DNA from: Bradyrhizobium cenepequi
Lineage (GTDB): Bacteria; Pseudomonadota; Alphaproteobacteria; Rhizobiales; Xanthobacteraceae
Assembly: GCF_020329485.1 (NCBI RefSeq)
Contig: NZ_JAGKJI010000003.1
Coordinates: 186,001-250,000 of the forward strand
Length of the DNA: 64,000 bases
Direction of reading: 5' to 3'
Shown here: positions 45,465-53,996 of the stretch, one piece after another
How positions within the stretch are numbered: position 1 is the stretch's first letter
Layout of the letters: each line of letters starts with the position of its first letter
Notes under the pieces: model-generated
What the model was told of the DNA's origin: nothing
What the model saw: only the letters and a program-made list of their open reading frames with translations
The model's database searches: none
Program-made: the position numbers and the translations under genes

Positions 45465-46757
45465 CTACTGAACTATCAGTTTGCTTCTCATCAACAGCGG
45501 TCCGGCAATCCCGGGCAGCGACATGAGCAGCAAAATTGCGATCAAGGCGCCGTAGCCGGCGTCACCGATCGCGGCTGTACCGTGTGCGGTTCCGATTCCG
45601 GCGAAGTGGCTCGCGACAAGCATGGCGAACCCGATGATCGGTTGCGCGATGCCGGCGAAGATTCCGGCCGCTGTCGTGTTCACGGATGCGCCGACTCCGA
45701 TAAGGTCGGCAGTGTAGAGCCGCTTGGTGCATTTGAGCACGAGGGGTACCGTTCCGCCGGCGACCAGGCCGAGGGTGGTGAACACCACGGTGACGTAAAC
45801 AAGGCCAAATGCCTTGGCGATCGGCGGCAGTAGCATCGCGACCAGGATCATACGTAACACGCAAATCCGGATCAGCGCGGCGTCGAGCGCGGCCGTACGG
45901 TCGGCCGCGTGACCGAGGAAGATGGAGCCGACGGCGTTGCCGATCATGAAGGCAAGCAGCGGGGTTGCGGCGGCGGTCGGCGAAATGTTGAAGAAATGCG
46001 CCACCATCGGAATGCCCCACACGCCCGACAACGTCGTTACGACCGCGAAATGGGACGCGAAGGTCATGGCGCATCCCCAATTGGCCACATGCGACAAGGA
46101 TTGCCGCGCGGCGCCGATGACGCTCTTGAGCGTCTTGTTGCTGGATGACACCGGATCTGGCTTCAGCGCGAACTTGGCGGCAACGAGATTGGCGAGGCCG
46201 ATAGCGGCAATAAACAGAAAGCAGGCGCGCCATCCAAATCCGGTCACAGCGGCTGCAAGCGGTGTCGTCGCGATCACGCCTCCGACATAGCCCGATACTT
46301 GCGAGATGCCCGACATGATGCCGAACCGCTCGTCCGAGAAGTTCTGCGCGACCAGCTTCAGCAGCGCGGTGAACACCAGCGCGTCGCCGCAGGCGACGAT
46401 CAGACGCGCGGCGAAGACATCAAGCAGGTTCGGAGCCAGCGCAAAGGCTGCACTGCCCAGTGACGAAGCAGCCATGCTGGCCAGCACCACGCGCTTGACG
46501 CCGTAGCGGTCGACCAGAAGGCCGGCCGGAATCTGCATCAGCGTGTAGCCCCAGAAATAGCCGGAGGCGAGCATCGCGACGCCAGCGGCGTCGGTGCCGA
46601 AGTCATGCATCAGGCTCAGATTGACCGATTGCGGTGAGACGCGCTGCAGGAAAGCGATGGCGTAGGCGACGGCTACCGACCCCCAGGCCAAATAGGCACG
46701 GTCACGGAGCCTCGAGGCCGTCGGGGCGTATGCGGTTTGCTGACCCAGCATCGACAT
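45465..46757 (-). CDS. MFS transporter
   Basis: A 430-residue major facilitator with twelve hydrophobic segments in two sixes. The loop 2-3 motif appears as GLLVDRYGVKRVV. Starting at MSMLGQQTAYAP the N-terminal tail is cytoplasmic. The ATG at 46757 overlaps the stop of the acetyltransferase gene (ATGA). Placed between an acetyltransferase and an oxygenase, it is more likely an exporter of the product or importer of the substrate than a general pump. Substrate not deducible. Confidence 0.9.
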   Translation of the reverse strand: MSMLGQQTAYAPTASRLRDRAYLAWGSVAVAYAIAFLQRVSPQSVNLSLMHDFGTDAAGVAMLASGYFWGYTLMQIPAGLLVDRYGVKRVVLASMAASSLGSAAFALAPNLLDVFAARLIVACGDALVFTALLKLVAQNFSDERFGIMSGISQVSGYVGGVIATTPLAAAVTGFGWRACFLFIAAIGLANLVAAKFALKPDPVSSSNKTLKSVIGAARQSLSHVANWGCAMTFASHFAVVTTLSGVWGIPMVAHFFNISPTAAATPLLAFMIGNAVGSIFLGHAADRTAALDAALIRICVLRMILVAMLLPPIAKAFGLVYVTVVFTTLGLVAGGTVPLVLKCTKRLYTADLIGVGASVNTTAAGIFAGIAQPIIGFAMLVASHFAGIGTAHGTAAIGDAGYGALIAILLLMSLPGIAGPLLMRSKLIVQ

Positions 46758-47470
46758 CACACCCCCGCATATCCAACCGAGAACAATGCGTCCGCTGAAT
46801 CTGGAATGATGCGGGCCATCGCCGCATCGACCAGTGATGCCGTGCCACGGTAAGCCTGCCGATGGTGCCTGATGTGGCCGTAGGCGCCACGCATGATCAT
46901 TGCCGGCACCTCGAGCGGTTTGCCCGGATAGAGTATCGCGCACATCTCAACGCAGGCTGCTTGCAGGGCGGAATCCCTGATGCCGTCGAGCAGCGAAGGT
47001 GTGACCTTCTCGCAGATCTTGGCATTGGCTGCCCAGACGATTGGATTGCGTGTCCGCCAACCGTAGAACAGGCCGCCAATCCCCTTTGCCGCGGAGCCTG
47101 CGCGCTTCAGCACTTCCTGGGTGAAGAAGCCGTACAGACCGCGCCCCTGATGAGCAGGAAGTACCTCGGTGCCACAGCGATAGACCGCAGGCCCGCATGA
47201 CATCTGCAGCACGCGATAGACGGAAAAAGCCGCCAGTCCCAAGCTGTCAAACACAAGGATGAGGCTATACTTGCCGTCGAAGGGGGAGGAGCTTGCCGTC
47301 CAGTGCGGTTCGCTCGCCTTCCAGTTTACGGCGATGATGCCGTTCATGGCGTCCATCAGCGGCTGGCGATCGGAAGCGGAGATGCAGGACGCATCCGGAA
47401 AACTATAGACCGCATAACCGGTCCAGGGCGAGTTGATCGCCTGGTATTGGCTGCCGAGCTTTCGCACCAT
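46757..47470 (-). CDS. GNAT-like N-acetyltransferase
   Basis: A 237-residue protein with a GNAT acetyl-CoA motif: CGTEVLPAHQGRGLYGFFTQEVLKRA near residues 100-125 (Q-G-R-G-L pyrophosphate loop). A second block, GLFYGWRTRNPIVWAANAKI, resembles the C-terminal part of dimodular GNAT proteins. The ATG at 47470 has GTGGAG upstream; the frame is open to 47701 but that part overlaps the divergent regulator region. It begins the leftward operon that encodes the MFS, haem oxygenase and cupin. It probably acylates an amine in the same pathway. Confidence 0.7.
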   Translation of the reverse strand: MVRKLGSQYQAINSPWTGYAVYSFPDASCISASDRQPLMDAMNGIIAVNWKASEPHWTASSSPFDGKYSLILVFDSLGLAAFSVYRVLQMSCGPAVYRCGTEVLPAHQGRGLYGFFTQEVLKRAGSAAKGIGGLFYGWRTRNPIVWAANAKICEKVTPSLLDGIRDSALQAACVEMCAILYPGKPLEVPAMIMRGAYGHIRHHRQAYRGTASLVDAAMARIIPDSADALFSVGYAGV

Positions 47471-47532
47471 GGCAGAACTCCACTGTCCATGGAGAGCTAT
47501 ACAGGCCAGCCTCGAATGGCTTAAAGGACAAT

Positions 47533-48552
47533 ATGCCCTCGAAAGCTGCCAAATCCCGACGGCTCCCTCCGCGCCCGCAGGCGGCGAGGCGGCGGATTGC
47601 GATTGTCGCTTTCCCTGGCGTGACGCTGCTCGATATCTCCGGCCCGGCGCAGGTGTTCGCCGAATTGGAGGCGATCGAATTGCCGGGCCCCGGATATTCA
47701 CTTTCCTATCTGTCCACCTCGGGCGGACTGGTTTCGACCGATGTGGGGATGATGATCGACACCGTTCCGATCAGCAGCGTGCCGCCGCACCAGATCGACA
47801 CGCTGGTGATCCCGGGCGGTCCTGGCATTTGGGAGATCCGCAAAGACGCTCGCTTGATGAAATGGATTTCGCAGGTGCTGCCACAGGCGCGCCGGATTGC
47901 CTCGGTCTGTCTCGGGGCTTTCGCGCTCGCCTGGACCGGTGTGCTGGACGGCAAGCGCGCTGCAACGCACTGGCGCTATTGCCCGCGGCTGCAGGACAGC
48001 TTTCCAGATGTTCGCGTCGAGCCCAATGCGATCTTCGTCAAGGACGGCCACGTGTGGTCATCGGCCGGCGTCAGCGCCGGCATCGACCTGGCGCTCGCCA
48101 TGATCGAAGAGGATTTCGGCCATACGATTGCGCTCGATGTCGCCCGGCGACTGGTGGTGTTTCTGAAGCGGCCGGGTGGTCAGAGCCAGTTCTCGACGGT
48201 GCTTGCGGCGCAGGCTTCCGACGTCGAGGGTCGCTTCAGCGCGCTTCACGCCTGGATCATCGAAAACGTCGCCAGCGATCTCCGGGTGGAGACGTTGGCA
48301 GCGAAGGCCGGCATGACCCCGCGCACCTTCGCTCGCACCTATGCCAGCCGTACCGGCATGACGCCGGCAGTTGGCGTCGAGGCACTCCGCGTCGAAACCG
48401 CTCGGCTGTTGCTGGAGAGCCGGCAGATACGCGGCGTCGTGGAGGTCGCAAAACGTGCTGGCTTCGGCGACGACGAGCGAATGCGGCGCGCCTTCCTGCG
48501 GCATCTCGGCGTATCGCCGACCGAATATAGAAACCGCTTTTCGGGCGGTTGA
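47533..48552 (+). CDS. GlxA-family transcriptional regulator (DJ-1/PfpI + AraC)
   Basis: A 339-residue two-domain regulator. Residues about 20-195 are a DJ-1/PfpI-like sensor with the nucleophile elbow Cys126 in ASVCLGAFALAWTG. The C-terminal 100 residues are a double-HTH AraC domain (VETLAAKAGMTPRTFARTYASRTGMTP; then VAKRAGFGDDERMRRAFLRHLGVSPTEYR). It lies 62 bases from the start of the acetyltransferase gene on the other strand. It is the obvious candidate to activate that operon in response to a small molecule, as GbdR and ArgR-type relatives do with methylated amines or arginine. Confidence 0.9.
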   Translation: MPSKAAKSRRLPPRPQAARRRIAIVAFPGVTLLDISGPAQVFAELEAIELPGPGYSLSYLSTSGGLVSTDVGMMIDTVPISSVPPHQIDTLVIPGGPGIWEIRKDARLMKWISQVLPQARRIASVCLGAFALAWTGVLDGKRAATHWRYCPRLQDSFPDVRVEPNAIFVKDGHVWSSAGVSAGIDLALAMIEEDFGHTIALDVARRLVVFLKRPGGQSQFSTVLAAQASDVEGRFSALHAWIIENVASDLRVETLAAKAGMTPRTFARTYASRTGMTPAVGVEALRVETARLLLESRQIRGVVEVAKRAGFGDDERMRRAFLRHLGVSPTEYRNRFSGG

Positions 48553-48690
48553 GCCCTGGTTCTATCAGCAGACGGTCGCTGCAGGCGAATAGCAGCCTTT
48601 CGTTCGCGTCCGGGAATTATCCGCTCAAGGCGGTAGCTTTTGCTGCTTATCTGCGGCTAATGTGCCGGCCAAAACGGGAGAGAAACCACC

Positions 48691-49824
48691 ATGAATGACG
48701 GGACCTCCATTGGGCCGGCGCGCAATGTCGAACTTGGGGCCAGCGGCGAAGAATATCAGAACCTGCACGAATTTGTCCGCAAGGCCCGCGCCAGGCTGAA
48801 CCAGAACGCTTGGGATTACATCGTTGGTGCCTCCGAGACCGAGACCACGCTGCGGCGCAACCGGATGGCGCTGGACGAGATTGCATTCCGGCCGCGTGTG
48901 CTGCGCAACGTCGTTCACGTCGATACTTCAACGGAGGTGCTCGGGCGCAAATTGCGACTGCCGGTGATGCTCGCGCCGGTCGGTGCGCTCGAAATCTTCG
49001 ATCCCGCGGCCGGGGCGGCGGTTGCCCGCGGCGCCGGCACATTCGGCGCGGCGCATATGCTGAGCTCAGTGTCCGAGCCCGGGCTTGAGAGTACCGCGAA
49101 AGCCGCCCCCGACGCCCTGCGCATTTTCCAGCTCTATGTCCGCGGGGATGATGCTTTCGTCGAGGACGTCGTCAGCCGCAGTGTTGCCAACGGCTATTCC
49201 GCGTTCTGCCTTACCGTCGATACCGCCCATTACAGCCGCCGCGAGCGCGATATTGCGAAGCGGTACGTTCGGGAAAGCCGTATTCGCGCCACCGGGGGCG
49301 ACTTCCAGAAAGGGCTGGAATGGCGGACGGTGAAGTTGATCAAGGACAAGTTCAGGATACCGCTGATTATCAAGGGTATCGCCACCGCGGAAGATGCAGC
49401 CATCGCGCTCGATCACGGTGTCGACTGGATCTACGTGTCCAATCATGGAGGCCGTCAGCTTGATCACGGCCGTGGCGCCATGCAGGTCCTGCCGGAGATT
49501 GTCGAGGCGGTGAGGGGCCGCGCCAAGATCATGGTCGATGGCTCGTTCTGCCGCGGCACTGATATCGTGAAGGCGATTGCCTTGGGCGCCGATCTCGTCG
49601 GCATCGGCCGCCTGCAATGCTGGGCGCTGGCCGCCGCCGGCGAGCGGGGGATCGTCCGGATGCTGGATCTGTTGGAGGACGAGGTGATCCGCTGCCTCGG
49701 TCTGCTCGGCGTGACCAGCTTCGCCGAACTCGACAAGTCCTACCTGCATCCCGCGACGGCGACCAACCTGCCCGGCGTGTTCAGCGCGTTTCCATTGTTG
49801 GATATTGAGCCGTATCGCTACTAG
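48691..49824 (+). CDS. FMN-dependent alpha-hydroxy-acid oxidase/dehydrogenase
   Basis: A 377-residue TIM-barrel flavoenzyme of the lactate dehydrogenase/glycolate oxidase/mandelate dehydrogenase family. The active-site signature SNHGGRQLDHGRG lies near residues 250-262 with the catalytic His252, the FMN-phosphate loop includes MVDGSFCRGTDIVKAIALGAD, and LTVDTAHYSRRERD carries substrate-side residues. It oxidises a 2-hydroxy acid to the 2-oxo acid. No membrane anchor is visible, so an oxidase or soluble dehydrogenase is likely. Transcribed alone. Confidence 0.92.
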   Translation: MNDGTSIGPARNVELGASGEEYQNLHEFVRKARARLNQNAWDYIVGASETETTLRRNRMALDEIAFRPRVLRNVVHVDTSTEVLGRKLRLPVMLAPVGALEIFDPAAGAAVARGAGTFGAAHMLSSVSEPGLESTAKAAPDALRIFQLYVRGDDAFVEDVVSRSVANGYSAFCLTVDTAHYSRRERDIAKRYVRESRIRATGGDFQKGLEWRTVKLIKDKFRIPLIIKGIATAEDAAIALDHGVDWIYVSNHGGRQLDHGRGAMQVLPEIVEAVRGRAKIMVDGSFCRGTDIVKAIALGADLVGIGRLQCWALAAAGERGIVRMLDLLEDEVIRCLGLLGVTSFAELDKSYLHPATATNLPGVFSAFPLLDIEPYRY

Positions 49825-49942
49825 CGGCAGCATTTCCGATCGGCGGAAGAGGCGAGGGAACGCGAAGGCGTCTGTCGCGTTATCGGAGCTATGCCCAGCG
49901 TCCGAGAAGCGGAACACGAGAATGCCGGAATAGTCGATGCGA

Positions 49943-50146
49943 ATGGCAGATAACCCGTTCGCAGATTTCTCTCTCGAGAGAGCCATTGCGCTGCGCTGGG
50001 CGTTGCGGGACATCCAAGCCTGCCGCCTGAAGATGTCGCCTGCGAGCGACGAGGACCTGCGCGTCCTAAGCGAACTCGGTCTGATCGAGCTGCAGGACGA
50101 GGATACTGTTCTCACCCAAGCCGGCATGGCGGTGCTTGGTGGCTGA
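49943..50146 (+). CDS. Small hypothetical protein
   Basis: A 67-residue protein (MADNPFADFSLERAIALRWA, then LRDIQACRLKMSPASDEDLRVLSELGLIE). Probably helical; an alternative ATG two codons upstream exists at 49937. The C-terminal half resembles a short winged-helix-like segment, with LIELQDEDTVLTQAGMAVL reading like the wing of small regulators, but the evidence is weak. No close neighbour in an operon. Confidence 0.5.
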   Translation: MADNPFADFSLERAIALRWALRDIQACRLKMSPASDEDLRVLSELGLIELQDEDTVLTQAGMAVLGG

Positions 50147-50176
50147 TGATGCAGGCTTGGGCCGGCAAAAGCACCT

Positions 50177-50362
50177 CTAGCGGGCCTGCAGGAAGCTCTC
50201 ATCCGAAGCGCAAGGCGTGCAGCGATAGGTGAGCACATCGTAAACCTGATCTCGCGGCTCGATCAATGCGAGGCTCATCTGAGCGCCGCATTTCATGCAC
50301 GGCATTTCGATGCTGGTCTTGAATCGCGTGCAGGTCGGCGTCGGCCGGAATGTCCGCAGCAT
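50177..50362 (-). CDS. Small putative zinc-ribbon protein
   Basis: A 61-residue protein with two CxxC knuckles, CMKC near residue 26 and CTPC near 51, separated by about 22 residues, the spacing of a small zinc ribbon. The ATG at 50362 follows GGGGGA at a good distance; an in-frame ATG four codons upstream is the alternative. Family and partner unknown. Confidence 0.6.
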   Translation of the reverse strand: MLRTFRPTPTCTRFKTSIEMPCMKCGAQMSLALIEPRDQVYDVLTYRCTPCASDESFLQAR

Positions 50363-50501
50363 TGGATCCCCCATGTCCCCAAGAGACGCAACGCCACTAA
50401 CCTGTGAACGAGCAACTCACCGAATCACTGTGCCACATTACAGCCATTATTGGAATCCGGTTCGATTCCGGAGCAGGTTGTCGCTGGGGTAGAACGGAAG
50501 C

Positions 50502-50762
50502 TTAGCGGCGACGTGCCACCGCGACGCCGAACAGGAATGCGACGAGCAGGCTCGTTAGCGGCGCTTCGCGGGTGATCGCGCTGATCGTGGAAAGCGTACC
50601 GCCGGGTTGACGCGAGGTTTTGATTGCGTCGCTGAGCCGGTCGATCGCAGCTCGGAGCCCGTCGGAAACTTCCGTAATCGTGCGCGATACGTCGGTTGCG
50701 GTGTCGATTGCGCGTTCGCCAAGGCTTGGCTGCAGCGGCGATTCGGGTGTTTCGAAATTCAC
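50502..50762 (-). CDS. Small membrane-anchored protein (DUF883/ElaB-like architecture)
   Basis: An 86-residue protein with a GTG start preceded by GAGG. The first 60 residues form an amphipathic helix region (TATDVSRTITEVSDGLRAAI, DRLSDAIKT). A C-terminal hydrophobic helix (LTSLLVAFLFGVAVARRR) ends in arginines. This layout is that of DUF883/ElaB tail-anchored proteins, some of which bind ribosomes at the inner membrane. Assignment is by architecture only. Confidence 0.6.
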   Translation of the reverse strand: MNFETPESPLQPSLGERAIDTATDVSRTITEVSDGLRAAIDRLSDAIKTSRQPGGTLSTISAITREAPLTSLLVAFLFGVAVARRR

Positions 50763-50961
50763 GGCTCGAACCTCACGAGATCTGGACTGGCAGCGCAGGC
50801 TGCGCCTAAGGCTCTTCCCGGCGTTAGTCGACCAAATGCGTCAATGGCCAATTTGTTCCGCTGCATGCAGTCCAGTTCGGTCTGGTGAACGCGGAACCTC
50901 GGAGCCCGGCAGGGCTTTGTTTATTCGGCTAGACGCATTCGATGGAGAGGAGAAGAATCCT

Positions 50962-51237
50962 TTGGTCGGAAATCGTTCGAACCGGCACGGCGGAGTACCG
51001 CTCTTGGTGGCAATGGCGGTAGCAGCCGCCGGTGTGCTCGGCATATTGGTGGTCGATCATGGTCCATGGAGCAAGCCGAAGGTGCAGCCTGCCGAGACGG
51101 CCAACTATTCCACAACAGGCGAAGCGGCGCGGGCGGCAGGCGCTACGGTAATGCCGACGGAGCCGAAGCCGCCGATTGAGCCTGTTCCGCCCGGACCGAA
51201 GCCCGCGCACCCGGTCAACCCCAGGGTGCCGCAATAG
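50962..51237 (+). CDS. Small single-span membrane protein with proline-rich tail
   Basis: A 91-residue protein from a TTG start; GGAGAGGAG lies 9 bases upstream and no ATG is available nearby. A transmembrane helix (VPLLVAMAVAAAGVLGILVV, about 12-31) is followed by a Pro/Lys-rich periplasmic or cytoplasmic tail (TEPKPPIEPVPPGPKPAHP). I recognise no family. The TTG choice is an inference from the ribosome site. Confidence 0.55.
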   Translation: MVGNRSNRHGGVPLLVAMAVAAAGVLGILVVDHGPWSKPKVQPAETANYSTTGEAARAAGATVMPTEPKPPIEPVPPGPKPAHPVNPRVPQ

Positions 51238-51410
51238 GCCTCGAGGCTAGTCTCACTTTCCGCAGCGGAAATAATTGCTGCGGGCATTTTGTTGTCACAG
51301 CATGGGACCACCGATGTGCAGCCGGATCGCTGGCTCTGTGCCAGGTCGACATCGACGTTGACACGTCGGGCAAATCAGGGGCATAAGGACATCATTCGCA
51401 AACATTGTGA

Positions 51411-51445
51411 AGCCCGCGCGGAGAAATCTGCGGCGGGCTTTTTCT
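51411..51445 (+). terminator. Rho-independent terminator
   Basis: AGCCCGC (51411-51417) pairs with GCGGGCT (51433-51439) and is followed directly by TTTTTC. It would end rightward transcription from the small membrane-protein gene or from an unannotated small RNA in 51240-51410. Confidence 0.7.
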
Positions 51446-51471
51446 TTGGGTTTTTCTTCTTTGGGTTTTTC
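51442..51471. repeat. Exact tandem duplication of a 15-base unit
   Basis: TTCTTTGGGTTTTTC occurs twice head-to-tail (51442-51456 and 51457-51471) directly after the terminator hairpin, duplicating its T-run. Confidence 0.85.
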
Positions 51472-51794
51472 GAATCGGACGACGGCCTGCGCGTCGCGAC
51501 GCCACATCTCCATGCCCGACGCCCCCGCGCGTCGCAAGCGCGCCGTCGTCCGAACCACTTTCACCGTCGATCGGCCGGCGCGCGAACGCGCCGGCCCGCG
51601 GCGTGGCGCCAACGTGCCACCGCCGCATGCGGCCCCCGACAACCCGAGGGGATAAGGTTCGCGCCCAAATGATCGCCGTCTCCCGGGCGATCTGCCGCAG
51701 CCCAAATACGTCACTGCGCGAAGCGACATGATTGAAATACTTCAGTCGCTTCATCGCCCCGCTTCGCCAGACAGCAGTTGAGAACGACGCTGAC

Positions 51795-51866
51795 ATGACC
51801 GCCTATCTGATATCGCCGACGCGCGCAGGGCTGGTCACCATCACGCTGTGCGAGGCGTTCGAATGA
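51795..51866 (+). CDS. Very short open frame leading the coupled cassette
   Basis: A 23-residue frame (MTAYLISPTRAGLVTITLCE, then AFE) whose stop overlaps the next start as ATGA. By itself too short to be convincing; it may be a leader or the remains of a larger gene. It is listed because the overlap with the next frame mimics translational coupling. Confidence 0.35.
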   Translation: MTAYLISPTRAGLVTITLCEAFE

Positions 51867-52021
51867 GTGTGGAGATCATCCGGTTCATTCGGCTGCCGCA
51901 CCGCGACTGCGAACAAACCGACTTTCCGACCATTGCTTTCCTTTCAGCGCCGCCGGCCGATGGCGTCATCGAGAAGACAGACGCGCCGCCGGAGGAACTT
52001 CCTGATCTGCACGAGATTTAA
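51863..52021 (+). CDS. Very small hypothetical protein
   Basis: A 52-residue acidic protein (MSVEIIRFIRLPHRDCEQTD, ending ELPDLHEI). Its ATG overlaps the previous stop and its TAA directly abuts the GTG start of the next gene. No family recognised. Compact coupling of this kind is common in phage-derived gene sets. Confidence 0.5.
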   Translation: MSVEIIRFIRLPHRDCEQTDFPTIAFLSAPPADGVIEKTDAPPEELPDLHEI

Positions 52022-52357
52022 GTGGCAAAGACCGTTACCGAGATCCGCTCGCTCGCACGCAGTCATACCAGAACGGCGCTCCGGGATATCTTCGCTCAGC
52101 CGTTGGCTGAACAACAGCTAATCCGTCGCGAGGAGATCGACGCTGCGGTTCTGAAGACGGTGGCGACGACCTTGATGTCGTTTGGCATCGAACAGGAGGA
52201 TCGGCAGGAACTGCGCGCCGACCTACAATACCTTCGCCGCTGGCGCCGGAGCGTGGAGCAGGCGCAGACCTACACCTTGAAAGCGGTGATCACTGTTATT
52301 GCCACCGCGCTGCTTGCGGCGGTTTGGCTCGGGCTCGATTCGGCGCTCGGCAAATGA
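52022..52357 (+). CDS. Small single-span membrane protein, phage-like (DUF6127-type architecture)
   Basis: A 111-residue protein from GTG immediately after the previous stop. N-terminal AKTVTEIRSLARSHTRTALR is helical and basic. The middle segment EQEDRQELRADLQYLRRWRR is charged, and a C-terminal transmembrane helix (TLKAVITVIATALLAAVWLGL) ends in GK. Proteins of this layout occur in alphaproteobacterial phages and gene-transfer-type elements. Function unknown; a holin-like or lysis-accessory role is only a guess. Confidence 0.6.
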   Translation: MAKTVTEIRSLARSHTRTALRDIFAQPLAEQQLIRREEIDAAVLKTVATTLMSFGIEQEDRQELRADLQYLRRWRRSVEQAQTYTLKAVITVIATALLAAVWLGLDSALGK

Positions 52358-52759
52358 CAACGCAATTGATCTAACATCGCAGAATATGGAGCGGAGTCCG
52401 CAAGCGGCGCACGATTGGGGAGACCCACGATGTGTCGAGGTCGATGGGCGATCGGGACGTCGCGGACTGTCTCAGCGTTCTTCGCGCCGTCTACCTCAAG
52501 TTCAACGATGGACATTGATGCCAGGCTTCGATGCTGCTGAGCCGTCGAACTTTGCTTTGCCTCTAGCACCATGAAGAGCGGCCAACAGCTGCGAACGGTC
52601 CGTAACCAGTTGGGCGCGCCCATACTCTTTGGGCTGGAATGGGCACGACCGGATCGACCGGCCGTATGTCAGAGACGTCTTGATTGACGCCGTTCAAGGG
52701 CTAAACTGCTGACGGTCTTGGCCACTTTGGAATCAGAACGGCCGAGCGGGAAAACGCCA
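52358..52759. other. Gene-free stretch upstream of the flavin monooxygenase gene
   Basis: No gene supported. Frames on both strands are short and unlike known proteins. It should hold the promoter of the monooxygenase/reductase pair; no palindrome or named box stands out. Confidence 0.4.
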
Positions 52760-53986
52760 ATGGCAACAGCAGGCCGCACGCCCGATGGAAGCTCGCCTAC
52801 CGAGCGGCAAGCAGAAGATTATGCGGCCATGGTTGCCCGCGCCAGGGCCCTCATTCCTGCACTTTGCGAGCGAGCGGCAAGGACCGAGGAATTACGACGC
52901 CTGCCGCCGGAAACCGAGTACGACCTGCATAGCGCCGGCCTGTATCGGATCCTGCAGCCGAAGCGCGTCGGCGGCGCGGAGCTCGACTACGTCGCGCTGA
53001 TCGATTGTGCCGATGCGCTGGGGCAGGGCGATGCTTCCGTAGCGTGGAATTTCGCCAACCTTGCGAGCCACCACTGGATGCTCGGGATGTTCGATCCACA
53101 GGCGCAGGATGTGGTCTGGCGCAAGGAACCCAACGCGCTGATTGCGTCCTCCTTCATATTCCCCGCCGGCCGCGCGCGGAAGGTCGACGGAGGCCACGTG
53201 CTGACCGGAAGCTGGCCATTCTCGTCGGGTGTCGAATCTTGCGAATGGAATATGCTTGGCAGCGTCGTCTCCTCCGATGACGAGGCCGATGGAGTCGAAT
53301 ATCGGATCTTCCTGCTCAACCGGCGAGACTACAGGATCAAGGATATCTGGAACGCGACCGGCCTGCGTGGGACCGGATCGAACGAGGTCGAGGTTGAGGA
53401 AGCCTTTGTCGCAAATGTGATGTCGATCGCGGTGAGCGATCTCACGGGCGGGCCGACACCTGGCAGGTCGGTCAACCCGAACCCGCTCTACGCATTGCCG
53501 GTATTCGCGCTGTTTCCCTATGTCCTGTCAGGCGTTGCTCTCGGCAATGCGCAGGCCTGTCTCGACGACTATATCGAGATCGCCCGCCACCGCGTTTCGA
53601 CCTCCAATCGCGCCAAGCTTGGCGATATGCAGAGCACACAGATCAAGATCGCGGAAGCTTCCGCCAAGATCGACGCGGCGCGCCTGATCATGCGAGCAAA
53701 CTGCATTGGCGCGATGGCGAATGCACGGAGCGGCCATATCTCCGATATCGCCGCCAAGACCAGGCTGCGGCGTGATGGCGCTTTCTCGGTCAATCTCTGT
53801 AGCGAGGCGGTGTCGCTGTTGTTTGCCGCGAGCGGAGCGCGCAGCCTTTTCACGTCAGGTACGTTGCAGCGGCAGTTTCGCGACGCCCATGCGGTCAATT
53901 CACACCTTGCCTTCAATTTCGATGCGGCAGGGACCAACTATGGACGTGTGGCGCTAGGCTTGCCGTCCGAAAATCTGACGCTCTGA
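52760..53986 (+). CDS. Acyl-CoA dehydrogenase-fold flavin monooxygenase, oxygenase component (group D)
   Basis: A 408-residue protein of the HsaA/HpaB/DszC-like branch of the acyl-CoA dehydrogenase fold. LRRLPPETEYDLHSAGLYRILQPKRVGG, GDASVAWNFANLASHHWMLG, VLTGSWPFSSGVESCEWNMLG and GTGSNEVEVEEAFV are typical. Such enzymes use reduced flavin supplied by a separate reductase to hydroxylate aromatics or oxidise S or N compounds. The next gene encodes exactly such a reductase. The ATG at 52760 gives a normal N-terminus; a TTG at 52718 is possible. Confidence 0.88.
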   Translation: MATAGRTPDGSSPTERQAEDYAAMVARARALIPALCERAARTEELRRLPPETEYDLHSAGLYRILQPKRVGGAELDYVALIDCADALGQGDASVAWNFANLASHHWMLGMFDPQAQDVVWRKEPNALIASSFIFPAGRARKVDGGHVLTGSWPFSSGVESCEWNMLGSVVSSDDEADGVEYRIFLLNRRDYRIKDIWNATGLRGTGSNEVEVEEAFVANVMSIAVSDLTGGPTPGRSVNPNPLYALPVFALFPYVLSGVALGNAQACLDDYIEIARHRVSTSNRAKLGDMQSTQIKIAEASAKIDAARLIMRANCIGAMANARSGHISDIAAKTRLRRDGAFSVNLCSEAVSLLFAASGARSLFTSGTLQRQFRDAHAVNSHLAFNFDAAGTNYGRVALGLPSENLTL

Positions 53987-53996
53987 GGTTCACCGG

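Larger units (their letters stand above)
51238..51794. other. Stretch with terminator but no convincing gene
   Basis: Open frames exist on both strands but they have GC-rich shadow character, no ribosome sites and no recognisable motifs. The left part ends in a hairpin terminator (51411-51439) with T-rich tandem repeats. The right part (51480-51794) contains Arg/Pro-rich frames that lead toward a cassette of very short genes; a decayed gene is possible there. Confidence 0.4.

Noticed and set aside
51392..51796. 134-codon frame on the minus strand, and overlapping plus-strand frames
   Set aside because: Composition is that of GC-rich non-coding DNA, the frames run through a terminator hairpin, and no start signal is present.
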